A DNA stretch of 45,124 nucleotides from an uncultured Aquimarina sp. (GTDB taxonomy: Bacteria; Bacteroidota; Bacteroidia; Flavobacteriales; Flavobacteriaceae), in NCBI GenBank assembly GCA_947489195.1, contig CANLCT010000037.1, forward strand, positions 1 to 45,124, given 5' to 3'. Of the stretch, positions 24,601-32,284 are shown piece after piece. Positions within the stretch are counted from its first letter, which is position 1, and every line of letters starts with the position of its first letter. Position numbers and translations under genes: made by a program. Under the pieces are notes generated by a model. That model saw nothing but the letters and a program-made list of their open reading frames with translations. It was not told where the DNA came from and did no database searches.

Positions 24601-24684
24601 AATTTTTATTTATTAAATGTATCTTTTGTAGCAAGCGATGGAAAAACTTATGATAAGAACATTTACCCTATTGAGTTGAAATAA
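21607..24684 (+). CDS. Secreted FG-GAP/ASPIC protein with two Ig-like domains
   Basis: The protein has 1025 aa. A signal peptide (1-22, ending FAQ) precedes a beta-sandwich-like N-terminal region, then a beta-propeller with FG-GAP/VCBS calcium loops: ADINNDGYYDFIV, ADFDNDGDLDILL, SDLDKDGDLDLIL, TDLNGDQIDDVVL, TDIDIDNDGDFDLYL, SDFNNDGFQDLFV and FDLDGDIDML. An ASPIC/UnbV module follows (RVGSVGEVFSQSLLNTVHFGLG and KVTWRNGEM). Two bacterial Ig-like group 2 domains come next, each with the WSSSDxSVAS signature. The last 120 residues (from about YVEPHIVYDN) form a domain I do not recognise. No T9SS sorting tail is seen. Such proteins are commonly outer-surface or periplasmic binding proteins; the ligand is unknown. 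It stands alone between terminators. Confidence 0.85.
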   Translation: MKKNNTVLLFLALCVTHFLFAQTDVNKKSIQIGKPLQFTYKVSEELTTAFDIVVSTQAAYANLTLTSQDQILIDHLDIPSKGKHQFNIVAKFNSTGEKELEFRVTGGDVILESLNINVTQNLSVPTFSDISEKAGLDRVNSIKYGGPTIADINNDGYYDFIVNNHNEETNKLYWNNGDGTVTKDEKKLSKWYRHDLHGSSAADFDNDGDLDILLSQGGGNGTSPSLPTFYRNDNGTLVLATKDLEITKGARGRAIRWSDLDKDGDLDLILVNARSINKDELPQHLFYSNKGNGTFEDVRIEEIENFNAERVLVTDLNGDQIDDVVLYASYTGLSIWQGNGDFSFTNITSQLDKNIANTKNITGATDIDIDNDGDFDLYLTRGLVFGVGAKPSLDFDPQKSKMDIKLQGHKGVTKMDFAAENDIMFSDLRLARRKFNDPYPVYLGKNKEKHIVKDKSEFKIEKLVAQGFPEEMSANGIYIGNTNGNQWKIALVRNDYIFWNFGFSLEGLSSVSPNFELQNRNIDDLLLLNDNGTFKNVASDWKIQKGGNHQGVTTSDFNNDGFQDLFVYRWGDLKSRPSDYLLLNNGKNEFILSTNHNANDIHDEGHGDMGQAFDFDLDGDIDMLNGSDDEGMWYLYENKTATTNNFVSVRVNYSPKSNIDAMAAVVEVKTASKSYKKRVGSVGEVFSQSLLNTVHFGLGKEAVVKSIKVTWRNGEMVVFKNKKANQLYNTDRIDPSAITVKPSKEKIRINTSIPLAVAVAAKNENPEVVWSSSDSSVASVDSNGIVSAHKSGKKVTITATSSANKITGKAVLKTVEFFPISIKSIKFNVLPELLVAGETFTMETIITPKYTDNKKINWSSSDPSVASVKNGVITALKQGKVIITATAEENKAVTNSFELKVASYVEPHIVYDNEDNYKSVSKEKLLKVEVDYHAGSRRKIIKGDHGGVKFWFREFTADWKFIKDVTTVAAMPLNTVSGKVSGTLSLKELKLSSELAKGNFYLLNVSFVASDGKTYDKNIYPIELK

Positions 24685-24693
24685 TTGGGAATT

Positions 24694-24745
24694 TTATAAA
24701 AACGAAAAAAGACGGCGATATCGCCGTCTTTTTTCGTTTTTATAA
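24694..24745. terminator. Perfect 52-bp palindromic bidirectional terminator
   Basis: The sequence is a perfect inverted repeat with 26-base arms and no spacer, centred on GGCGAT/ATCGCC, with A-tract AAAAACGAAAAAAGACGGCG on one side and the mirrored T-tract on the other. It lies between convergent genes and can stop transcription in both directions. Confidence 0.95.
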
Positions 24746-24756
24746 CTAACAGTTTA

Positions 24757-25158
24757 TTAGTTGAAAAGGCTGTTAAGAATATCTTCAACTTGAGCTTTTC
24801 TATCAGCCTTAAGTTTTTCGTCGATTTGTTCTAGTGCTAATTTGTACTTTTCTAATACTTTTTCAGTGCTAATTTTGTCTAAAGGAATTTTGTTTCCATC
24901 ACTTTTAATTAATTTAAAGCGGTGATCTTCTTGAGTAGTAGATCTAGAATCAATAGAACGCTCTAGTGTAACTACACCTCCTTTTATAACAATTCCGATA
25001 CCTTTTTCATCAGCAGAAACTTTTTCTGTTTGCTCAGCAACGCGTTCAGCTAATAAAAATGTTTTTGAATAATCTTCGCTTAATTGACTCCAGTCAAGTT
25101 GGGCAAAAATCCCTTGCGTAGCGAATAGTAGTAATGAGGCAATGATAAATTTTTTCAT
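24757..25158 (-). CDS. Small secreted protein, unknown
   Basis: The protein has 133 aa with a clear signal peptide (MKKFIIASLLLFATQGIFAQ). The mature part of about 113 residues is charged and likely alpha/beta: LDWSQLSEDYSKTF, a KGIGIVIKGGVVTLERSID strand pair, and a helical C-terminal end (KLALEQIDEKLKADRKAQVE). I do not recognise a family. It ends at the shared perfect palindromic terminator, is separated from the upstream hydrolase gene by 129 bases, and so is probably its own transcript. Predicted periplasmic. Confidence 0.75.
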   Translation of the reverse strand: MKKFIIASLLLFATQGIFAQLDWSQLSEDYSKTFLLAERVAEQTEKVSADEKGIGIVIKGGVVTLERSIDSRSTTQEDHRFKLIKSDGNKIPLDKISTEKVLEKYKLALEQIDEKLKADRKAQVEDILNSLFN

Positions 25159-25287
25159 AATATGAGGTTAAATTTAGAATTAGATTTTTTCTTAAACGTT
25201 CAAATACTGTGCCTTATTTTAATGGGCGATCACAAATTACTAAAAAAAAATTAGTTCAATAATATTGTTTAGTTGATTTATAAGGTG

Positions 25288-26214
25288 TTATTTACTGAAT
25301 TTGCCAATGAAATTAATTAAGTCATCCGTAGCTTCTTCTTGTAAAAAGTGATTTTTTTTAAGTATATGAATGTCTATTTCTTTAATATTCAGATCTTTTA
25401 TAACTTCCTTGTTTTGTTTATCCCATAGCAAAATTTCATCATCCATTCCCCAAATCACTTGAGTGGGAATACTTAAGCTTTTTAAAACAGGGCGATAATC
25501 GGGAATGGATTTAGTGTTTGTAGTAAAAAATTTATAAAGCGCATCAGTTTTTCCTTTTCTTAATGGTTTGGTAAAGCCTTCTATTTCAGCTTTGCTCATA
25601 GGGTGATCATTAGTACCGTTTTCAAATAGTTTTTTAATCATCATATTTGTTTTGGTTCGATATCCCCACATCACAACTTTACCAATAAGGCCTTTTTTAA
25701 TTTGTAAGGGAGGGCAAAAACCTTGGGTATATATAATAGTATTTAAAATTGTTAAATGTGATACTTTGTTAGGAGCAATTTTTAGTAATTCCCATGTCCA
25801 AAGCCCGCCAGCATCATGCATTACATGCGACCAGGTAGTAATATTTAAATGTTCCATTAAGCCTAAAATACGTTTGGCGTGTTGGGTTTTGTCATAAATA
25901 TCATAACCCTTTGGGTGGTCACTATTTCCAAAACCTAACATATCTGGGGCTATTACTCTATAACCTTGAGCTACTAATGGATCAATCATTTTTCGATACA
26001 ACCAACTCGATGTAGGGATTCCATGTAATAGTAATAAAGGTTGTCCTTGTCCTTTGTCAATATAAGCTATAGTGCCATCGGGGGATTGCCATTTTTTTTG
26101 GGTATTCGTAAATTCGGAATAAGACATATCATTGGGTTTAGTTTCCACTTGATAGGCTTTACAACTTAAAAGGCTAAAAGCTATTAAAATAGAAAACAGT
26201 ACTAATTTATTCAT
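25288..26214 (-). CDS. Alpha/beta hydrolase lipoprotein, dehalogenase/epoxide-hydrolase type
   Basis: The protein has 308 aa. A lipoprotein signal ends in the lipobox LLSC (Cys18). The hydrolase fold follows: oxyanion motif LLLHGIPTSSWLYR, PDMLGFGNSD, and a nucleophile elbow SHVMHDAGG with Asp134 as the probable nucleophile. Asp at this place is the mark of haloalkane dehalogenases and epoxide hydrolases rather than esterases. The acid is probably in IWGMDDEILLWDKQ and the base His in LKKNHFLQEEA. The Trp that follows the nucleophile in true haloalkane dehalogenases is Ala here, so dehalogenase activity should not be assumed. Membrane-anchored, facing the periplasm. Single gene with a strong terminator upstream of its neighbour. 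Confidence 0.85.
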   Translation of the reverse strand: MNKLVLFSILIAFSLLSCKAYQVETKPNDMSYSEFTNTQKKWQSPDGTIAYIDKGQGQPLLLLHGIPTSSWLYRKMIDPLVAQGYRVIAPDMLGFGNSDHPKGYDIYDKTQHAKRILGLMEHLNITTWSHVMHDAGGLWTWELLKIAPNKVSHLTILNTIIYTQGFCPPLQIKKGLIGKVVMWGYRTKTNMMIKKLFENGTNDHPMSKAEIEGFTKPLRKGKTDALYKFFTTNTKSIPDYRPVLKSLSIPTQVIWGMDDEILLWDKQNKEVIKDLNIKEIDIHILKKNHFLQEEATDDLINFIGKFSK

Positions 26215-26401
26215 GTTGGTATTTTGTATAAATTTAAAAATAAAACGGGAAACAACTTATTTATTATTGATGTAAGAAAAAAATGCAATAAATAAGAAAG
26301 AAAATTTATTAAAATTAGATGGTGCACTATGTTATTTATAATATTTTAGGGATAATTATATTTTTGTGAATAAGCCTAAAAGGAGATGTTATAATGGCAT
26401 T

Positions 26402-26439
26402 AAAAAAGCGTTTGGTAACCAACTACCAAACGCTTTTTA
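26402..26439. terminator. Bidirectional terminator
   Basis: AAAAAGCGTTTGGTA (26403-26417) pairs perfectly with TACCAAACGCTTTTT (26424-26438) across a 6-base loop. It lies downstream of the minus-strand T9SS protein gene and upstream of the hydrolase gene. Confidence 0.92.
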
Positions 26440-26510
26440 GAATAAAAAATTAAATGTATTAATATACCTGAGGTATTATTTTCAATAATCTAAATTTTCA
26501 TTTTTTATTA

Positions 26511-28187
26511 TTAGTTACGTACTACGATTTTTTTACTAAATGAGAATTCGGAATTATCCAAACGTAAAATGTATATCCCAGTACTTAAAAAAGGCAAGTC
26601 AAATTGATAATTACCACTTTCGGTTGCTATGCTTTTGGATACCATTTTTGATCCTTCTAAAGAAAAAATTGAGGCATTGTATGTTCCTGTAGGCAAATTT
26701 TCTATAAACAATTGATCACTTACTAGATCAGGGCTTGTAGTAATTGTAATTGATTGCTCTGAATTTAGATTTAAAATTTTACTTCCAGTATTTGTTACAG
26801 TAACATTAATGGTGTCTTCGGAAGTGTTTCCTTCATTATCAGTTGCAACAACTCTTAAAGTATAATTTCCAGGAATTAAATTTCTTAGCACATTATCTTG
26901 CTGATTAGGTGCTGCCCACTCATATGGAAAAAAGTTTTCTTGTCTAACAAATGTACCGTTTAAAAATAACCTAACATTGGAAATACTTCCGTTATCAGTT
27001 GCATTAACTACAATAGGTAAATCACTTCCATTACTTAAACTAGCCCCATCAATAGGTGTTGTAAAGCTAACTACAGGATTTGTGTTTGTGGGTGGAGTAC
27101 TAGTGGCATCTCCGCATAATGAAAAGTTGTCAAACCCAAAGCCAAGGCCACTATCATTAATAAGGTTTCCATCGTTGTATAAAAGTGTTACTGTTAAGTT
27201 GCTAATATCCAATCCATCTGGTATAGGTTGGTCAAAAGTGTTATCAGTATCATTAATAAATTGAGAATTGCCAAATTGTAACCAATTTGTAGGTGTTGTT
27301 GTCCAATTTTGGAGGTCGCGGCTATAGTAAAACGTTCTTACACTATCACTAATAATAATTCTGGTAAATGCTGCTGTATTAAATAAACCGAAAGCAAAAT
27401 CAAAAGCTAATCTAACATTTTCATGATTTGAAAGATCAACTGTTGGAGTAATTGCTGTAGCTATGTTGTTTATTTCATTTTGGGTAAAAGAAAAGTCTTC
27501 AAAACTTGCCCAATTTCCACTTCCTGGATTATTAACCCCTACAGCAAAAGTGGTTTCATCAAAACGCCATCTTCTAAAATCTGGGCTACCTGTTCCCGAA
27601 ACATTAAAAGTCCAATCTGAAGGCACACCATTTTCAAAAGTTTCTACGATTCCAGAAGAACTAGCACATAAAGGGGTGCAATCCATTGATAGGGTATAAG
27701 ATCCAATTTCGTTATCATGCCCTTCAACTGCTAAGTAATATGTGTTTTCTGCATCAAGTTTTAAGTCTAAAACTTCATCACTTAGTCCAATTGTAAAACG
27801 ACCAGTTAGTACTGAGCCTTCAGGTGTAGAACAGCTTGAAAAGAGTACCAGTTCTAAATCTGCTGTTAAATTTGAAAGTACAAATGTAACATCAGAAGCT
27901 TCGGTTAATTGTATTTTGTAAATTTCTTCAACACCGTCAAGTGTTTCAAAAAACCTTCCATAATTTGTAATATTATTTTCAGCTCCAGCCAGATCGCCAT
28001 TAATAGTGTCTCCACATGAAATTTCGAAAGGAAGGTCGCAGGTTCCAGGGGTAGCAGCTTGCGCAAAAGTAGCATTGTCAATAGCTGCTTCTAAAATAGT
28101 TTTTTCATTTTTAGCGTGTAAGTGTAAACACGAAAAGATTGATAGAGACAAGAGAAGTCTGCTAATTGGTTTGAAATTTGATTTCAT
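26511..28187 (-). CDS. T9SS-secreted multidomain surface protein
   Basis: The protein has 558 aa. A signal peptide covers about the first 25 residues. Residues 45-170 look like a PPC-type (pre-peptidase C-terminal) beta-sandwich: CDLPFEISCGDTINGDL, TFVLSNLTADLELVLFSSC, YYLAVEGHDNEIGSYTLS. Residues 170-370 resemble a jelly-roll or MAM/LamG-like domain that starts with VETFENGVPSDWTF and ends in GFGFDNFSLCGD. An Ig-like module follows (NPVVSFTTPIDGASLSNGSD to LRVVATDNEGNTSEDTINVTV). The C-terminal T9SS sorting tail is seen as ENLPTGTYNASIFSLEG and STGIYILRLDN. No catalytic motif was found, so it may bind polysaccharide or protein outside the cell. It is a single gene with a long AT-rich upstream region. 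Confidence 0.83.
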   Translation of the reverse strand: MKSNFKPISRLLLSLSIFSCLHLHAKNEKTILEAAIDNATFAQAATPGTCDLPFEISCGDTINGDLAGAENNITNYGRFFETLDGVEEIYKIQLTEASDVTFVLSNLTADLELVLFSSCSTPEGSVLTGRFTIGLSDEVLDLKLDAENTYYLAVEGHDNEIGSYTLSMDCTPLCASSSGIVETFENGVPSDWTFNVSGTGSPDFRRWRFDETTFAVGVNNPGSGNWASFEDFSFTQNEINNIATAITPTVDLSNHENVRLAFDFAFGLFNTAAFTRIIISDSVRTFYYSRDLQNWTTTPTNWLQFGNSQFINDTDNTFDQPIPDGLDISNLTVTLLYNDGNLINDSGLGFGFDNFSLCGDATSTPPTNTNPVVSFTTPIDGASLSNGSDLPIVVNATDNGSISNVRLFLNGTFVRQENFFPYEWAAPNQQDNVLRNLIPGNYTLRVVATDNEGNTSEDTINVTVTNTGSKILNLNSEQSITITTSPDLVSDQLFIENLPTGTYNASIFSLEGSKMVSKSIATESGNYQFDLPFLSTGIYILRLDNSEFSFSKKIVVRN

Positions 28188-28723
28188 AATTTAAATTGAT
28201 AAAAAGTTAATAAAGAGTTGTGTGTGTTTAGTTTATGAGTTAAACTAATTTTAATTTGAGCATAAAAATTTTATTGAAAACTCTTAATACCAGTTGTTAA
28301 ATAGTATTAATCGAGTTGAGTTTACGATGCTATAAAATTCAAAAAAATAAGATCTAAGCAGTAAAGTTTTAAACTATTTAGTATAAATATCGTAGCATTT
28401 GCTCAATAAAAGCTCAAATTATTGACACTTAGTCGTTATTTAATCAGACAATTACACACAAGTTGCGTTTTTTAAGAAAAGTTTAAGTATCTATTTTTTT
28501 GTAAAAAATTGACTTATTTTTTATGATTTAGCTGTTCCTTTAGTTTAACCCGAATTTTGTTTACTTTTTTAAACTCAGATTCTCATTCTGCTTAGGGAGG
28601 AGTGGTGATTTTTTAATTATCAAGAGCTATTTTTGATAAAATTATTAATTAGGAAGTGTTTTTCTATTTCAGTATCCTTCTTTGGGTGTAATAAAATTAA
28701 TAACGTATTAAAAAATAGAAAGC
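28188..28723. other. Gene-free AT-rich region
   Basis: About 536 bases with no supported ORF. It holds one weak hairpin, TTAATAC (28284-28290) with GTATTAA (28304-28310), and many T-tracts. It should contain the promoter of the T9SS protein gene; no TAnnTTTG match was found on the minus strand near that gene. Nothing else is seen. Confidence 0.5.
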
Positions 28724-29485
28724 CTATTTAAAATGGACTAATTTCATTTGTAGCCCATCAAAAGTAGCATAAGTAAAATGATCACACCAGTCACCTAAAT
28801 TGGTATACAATGAATTATCGGGAAGCTTAATTTGCATGGGTAAATGTCGGTGGCCAAACACAAAATGATCGCGGTGTTTTTGAGTAAGTTTGCGTTTACA
28901 ATATTGTACCAACCACTCGTTTTCTTCGCCTAAAAATTGAACATCATCATCACCCGAAATGAGTTTGTTGCCGCGAGAAAGACTAGAGGCTAATCGCACA
29001 CCAATATCGGGGTGTAACCATCCAAAAAACCATTTTGCAATAGGGTTGGTAAATACTTTTTTCATGCGTTTAAAGCCTTTGTCGCCTGGACCAAGGCCAT
29101 CTCCATGACCTATAAAAAAAGACCTGTCACCTAAAATGAATTCTTTAGGTTGGTGGTATACAGGAATGTTTAATTCTTCTTCAAAATACCCATTCATCCA
29201 TAAATCGTGGTTACCTACAAAAAAGTATATTGGAATACCCGCATCGCTAATTTCGGCTAGTTTTCCCAATACGCGTACAAATCCTTTGGGTACAACGGTT
29301 TTGTATTCAAACCAAAAATCAAATAAATCACCAAGTAAAAAAATAGCAGCAGCATCGGTTTTTACTTCATTTAGCCAACGCAAAAATTTAGCTTCTTTTA
29401 ATTTGCTAATTTCGGTGGTTGGGGCACCTAAATGATTATCCGATGAAAAATATACTTTTTTTCCTTTGGGGATTTTTATATTCAT
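28724..29485 (-). CDS. lpxH: UDP-2,3-diacylglucosamine diphosphatase, LpxH type
   Basis: LpxH hydrolyses UDP-2,3-diacylglucosamine to lipid X and UMP, a step of lipid A synthesis at the inner membrane. The protein has 253 aa with all metallophosphoesterase motifs: SSDNHLG, LGDLFDFW, FVGNHDLW, IGHGDGLGPGDKGFK and FGHRHLP. The first motif has an N in place of the more common xDxH spacing residue (DNHLG), which is usual for Bacteroidetes proteins of this type as I recall. ATG at 29485 gives MNIKIPKGKKVYFSSDNH. No signal peptide: cytosolic or peripheral membrane. Monocistronic by appearance, followed by a long gene-free region. Confidence 0.88.
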   Translation of the reverse strand: MNIKIPKGKKVYFSSDNHLGAPTTEISKLKEAKFLRWLNEVKTDAAAIFLLGDLFDFWFEYKTVVPKGFVRVLGKLAEISDAGIPIYFFVGNHDLWMNGYFEEELNIPVYHQPKEFILGDRSFFIGHGDGLGPGDKGFKRMKKVFTNPIAKWFFGWLHPDIGVRLASSLSRGNKLISGDDDVQFLGEENEWLVQYCKRKLTQKHRDHFVFGHRHLPMQIKLPDNSLYTNLGDWCDHFTYATFDGLQMKLVHFK

Positions 29486-29526
29486 GTTGCGAATTTACTG
29501 ATTTTTATAAATTCTGCGATTTGTTT

Positions 29527-29574
29527 AAACGTGAGTTCGATATAATAAAAAGAATTCAATTCGAACTCACGTTT
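29527..29574. repeat. Inverted repeat AAACGTGAGTTCGA
   Basis: AAACGTGAGTTCGA (29527-29540) and its exact reverse complement TCGAACTCACGTTT (29561-29574) are separated by 20 AT-rich bases, in the gap between two same-strand genes. It lacks a T-tract, so it is unlike the terminators here, and more like a dispersed extragenic palindrome or a binding site. Confidence 0.7.
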
Positions 29575-29603
29575 TAAGTATTGATGAATACTAATTTAGG
29601 GTA

Positions 29604-30581
29604 TTATTTATTCAATTTTAACTGAATAAATACAGGAAAATGATCACTATAACCACCTTTATAACGCCTGCCTACATAAGTTCGGAATGGAGTGCCTTTG
29701 TAGCGACCGCGATAAATTTTCAAAAAATCGTCATCAAATATTTTGGCATTGGCAAAGGAATGCTTTCCGGCTTCGTACTTATGAAAACTATTACTAAAAA
29801 TGACTTGATCAAATAAATTCCAAGCACCTCGGTAGGATAAACTTCCACTTGAGCGGGTTAATAATTTTTCCATTGGGTTGTAAAAATCTGCTTGAACTAA
29901 GTGCTTTTTTACACTATTATCAATAGGATCATCATTAAAGTCGCCCATGATAATAATTTTAGCTTCATCGCCTTCTTCGGACTTGATTTTTTCTATAATT
30001 TCTCGGTTTCTTTCGGCAGCAGCGACACGTTTATATTCGGTTAAGTCGGCGCCATCTCTTCGCGAAGGCCAGTGATTTACTAGCACGTGTATTTTTTCTC
30101 CGTTAAGGAAACCACTCACCCATAAAATATCGCGGGTGTAATCTACCTCTCCTTCATAACCTTCTACGTAAAGTGAAACCGCTTCTTTATGAGTCACTTC
30201 AAAATGCTTTTTTTGATACATTAATGCCACATCAATACCACGTTCATCTGGCGAATCAAAATGCACTATTCCGTAATCTTTGTTTATTAAGTGCTTTGAA
30301 TTGGCTAAATCTTGTACTACTTGTAAATTTTCTACCTCGGCCAAACCTATAATTGTTGGGGCCTTTCCAGTTTGTGCAAAGCCAATATTTGAAATAGCGG
30401 TACCAATTTTAAAGACTTTCTTTTTATAGCGTTTTAGTGTCCATTCTTTTTCAGATTCTGGTAAAAAATCATCATCCAATGTATTTGGATCATTTTTAGT
30501 ATCAAATAAATTTTCGATATTATAGAAAGCCACCGTAAAAAAATCGGTGGTTGTTTTGGTTTTATAGTTTTGGTATCTCAT
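29604..30581 (-). CDS. Endonuclease/exonuclease/phosphatase family protein
   Basis: The protein has 325 aa. EEP-fold motifs are in order: VAFYNIENLFD (metal site Asn/Glu), IIGLAEVEN (catalytic Glu), RGIDVALMY, VLVNHWPSRRDG (His), IIMGDFNDDPIDN (Asp/Asn) and GGYSDHFPVFI (terminal Asp-His). All catalytic residues are present. It has no clear signal peptide, so it is likely cytosolic. Members of this group cut DNA or RNA or remove phosphate from small molecules; the substrate cannot be told from the sequence. It is divergent from hflX, with about 130 bases between. Confidence 0.87.
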   Translation of the reverse strand: MRYQNYKTKTTTDFFTVAFYNIENLFDTKNDPNTLDDDFLPESEKEWTLKRYKKKVFKIGTAISNIGFAQTGKAPTIIGLAEVENLQVVQDLANSKHLINKDYGIVHFDSPDERGIDVALMYQKKHFEVTHKEAVSLYVEGYEGEVDYTRDILWVSGFLNGEKIHVLVNHWPSRRDGADLTEYKRVAAAERNREIIEKIKSEEGDEAKIIIMGDFNDDPIDNSVKKHLVQADFYNPMEKLLTRSSGSLSYRGAWNLFDQVIFSNSFHKYEAGKHSFANAKIFDDDFLKIYRGRYKGTPFRTYVGRRYKGGYSDHFPVFIQLKLNK

Positions 30582-30687
30582 GAATAGTGTATTGTTTGCT
30601 TTTAAATAGGTCGCAAACGATGTATTAAAATATCATAAATTGAATTAAAGCATGCAAAATACAAAAATACAAGACACTCCTTTGTTG

Positions 30688-30695
30688 TATCTTTG
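30688..30695 (+). promoter_or_regulatory. -7 element TATCTTTG for hflX
   Basis: TATCTTTG is a perfect match to the Bacteroidetes -7 consensus and lies 19 bases before the hflX ATG. No clear -33 TTG at the usual spacing. Confidence 0.6.
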
Positions 30696-30713
30696 TGTTA
30701 TAATTAAAAGTGC

Positions 30714-31943
30714 ATGTTAGAAAAAAAGGAAGTAGTTTACGAAAAAGCCATTTTAATTGGAATTGTTACACAAAATCAAAACGAAGATAAGCTTAAAGAA
30801 TTTTTAGATGAATTGGAGTTTTTGACCTTTACTGCTGGTGGTGAGGTGGTTAAGCGTTTTACGCAAAAAATGCAGATGCCTAACTCCAAAACCTTTATTG
30901 GTACGGGAAAAATGGAGGAAGTTCAAGCTTATGTGGAACAACATGATATTGGGACGGTGGTATTTGATGATGAACTCACCCCTTCGCAACAAAAAAATAT
31001 TGAAAAAATTTTAAAGGCTAAAATTATTGATCGTACCAATTTGATCTTAGATATTTTTGCACAACGTGCACAAACAAGTTACGCACGTACGCAAGTTGAA
31101 TTGGCGCAATACCAATATTTATTGCCTCGTTTAGCGGGTATGTGGACACACTTGGAACGTCAAAAAGGAGGAATCGGAATGCGTGGTCCTGGAGAAACTG
31201 AAATTGAAACAGATAGACGTATTGTTCGTGACCGGATTTCGCTACTAAAAAACAAACTAAAAACCATTGACCGTCAAATGGCAACCCAACGTGGTAACCG
31301 TGGTAAATTAGTCCGAGTAGCTTTGGTTGGGTATACCAATGTTGGGAAATCAACATTAATGAATGTGATTTCAAAAAGTAATGTATTTGCCGAAAATAAA
31401 CTTTTTGCCACCCTTGACACTACCGTACGTAAAGTGGTTATTGGTAATTTGCCTTTTTTACTTAGTGATACCGTTGGATTTATTAGAAAACTACCCACAC
31501 AACTTGTCGAAAGTTTTAAAAGTACACTTGATGAAGTAAGAGAAGCAGATCTTTTACTCCATGTGGTGGATATTTCACATCCGCAATTTGAAGATCATAT
31601 TGAATCGGTAAATACCATTTTAAACGAAATCGACTGCAAAGATAAACGTACTATTATGGTGTTTAATAAAATTGATGCCTATACCCACGAAACCATTGAG
31701 GAAGATGATTTAAGTACCGAACCTACCAAAGCACATTATACGCTTAATGATTGGCAACAAACTTGGATGAGTAAAATAGGCGACAAAGCTTTGTTTATTT
31801 CTGCTATTGAAAAAGAGAACATGGAGAGTTTTAGAAAACGTACTTATCAAGAGGTTAGGGATATTCACGTAACACGTTTTCCTTACAATAACTTTTTGTA
31901 CCCCGAGGAATATGAAGTGTATTCAAATGGAGAAGAGAATTAG
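30714..31943 (+). CDS. hflX: Ribosome-associated GTPase HflX
   Basis: HflX binds the large ribosomal subunit, splits stalled ribosomes after stress, and hydrolyses GTP. The protein has 409 aa, normal length. The N-terminal HflX domain shows NSKTFIGTGKMEEVQAYV and VVFDDELTPSQQKNIEK; a helical linker has the Gly-rich GGIGMRGPGETEIETDRR; the GTPase domain shows G1 GYTNVGKST near residue 205, the TLDTT switch I, G3 DTVGFIRKLP, G4 NKID and G5 SAIE. The C-terminal tail is short. The ATG at 30714 follows a -7 promoter element at a usual distance. No operon partner: the next gene is 340 bases away. Confidence 0.97.
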   Translation: MLEKKEVVYEKAILIGIVTQNQNEDKLKEFLDELEFLTFTAGGEVVKRFTQKMQMPNSKTFIGTGKMEEVQAYVEQHDIGTVVFDDELTPSQQKNIEKILKAKIIDRTNLILDIFAQRAQTSYARTQVELAQYQYLLPRLAGMWTHLERQKGGIGMRGPGETEIETDRRIVRDRISLLKNKLKTIDRQMATQRGNRGKLVRVALVGYTNVGKSTLMNVISKSNVFAENKLFATLDTTVRKVVIGNLPFLLSDTVGFIRKLPTQLVESFKSTLDEVREADLLLHVVDISHPQFEDHIESVNTILNEIDCKDKRTIMVFNKIDAYTHETIEEDDLSTEPTKAHYTLNDWQQTWMSKIGDKALFISAIEKENMESFRKRTYQEVRDIHVTRFPYNNFLYPEEYEVYSNGEEN

Positions 31944-32284
31944 TTTTTAATTAGTTGTTAGTTTTGGGTTGTCTGTTATTCGTTTAATTTTAAAAAGTTA
32001 AAAAGGCTTTATTGGTATCAAGAGTAGTTAAAACTATGTACTTTAGTGCATTTCGTTTTTAGTTTCTAAAAATAGTACAAAGAGCTATTGGCAGTTAGCT
32101 TTTTATATATTTATCAAAGTACTAATGGCCAATAGTTAAGAGCAAAATGGATGTTTAAAAAGATGGTGACTTTCAGTCATAGCCGAAACTATGGTACTTT
32201 CAGATCCTAGTGTTTTATTTTTAAACTTAACAACAAAATGATCTTACACTTTTATTGAGTGTAAATGAAATATAAATATAAAAA
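31944..32284. other. Gene-free region with imperfect inverted repeat
   Basis: No ORF is supported in these 341 bases. CTATTGGCAGTTAG (from 32085) and CTAATGGCCAATAG (ending 32135) are reverse complements at 12 of 14 positions, with about 23 bases between. The rest is AT-rich with short A/T tracts; nothing else is recognised. Confidence 0.5.

Noticed and set aside
28284..28310. Hairpin TTAATAC/GTATTAA in the long gap
   Set aside because: Arms of 7 AT-rich bases with a 13-base loop are expected by chance in such AT-rich DNA.
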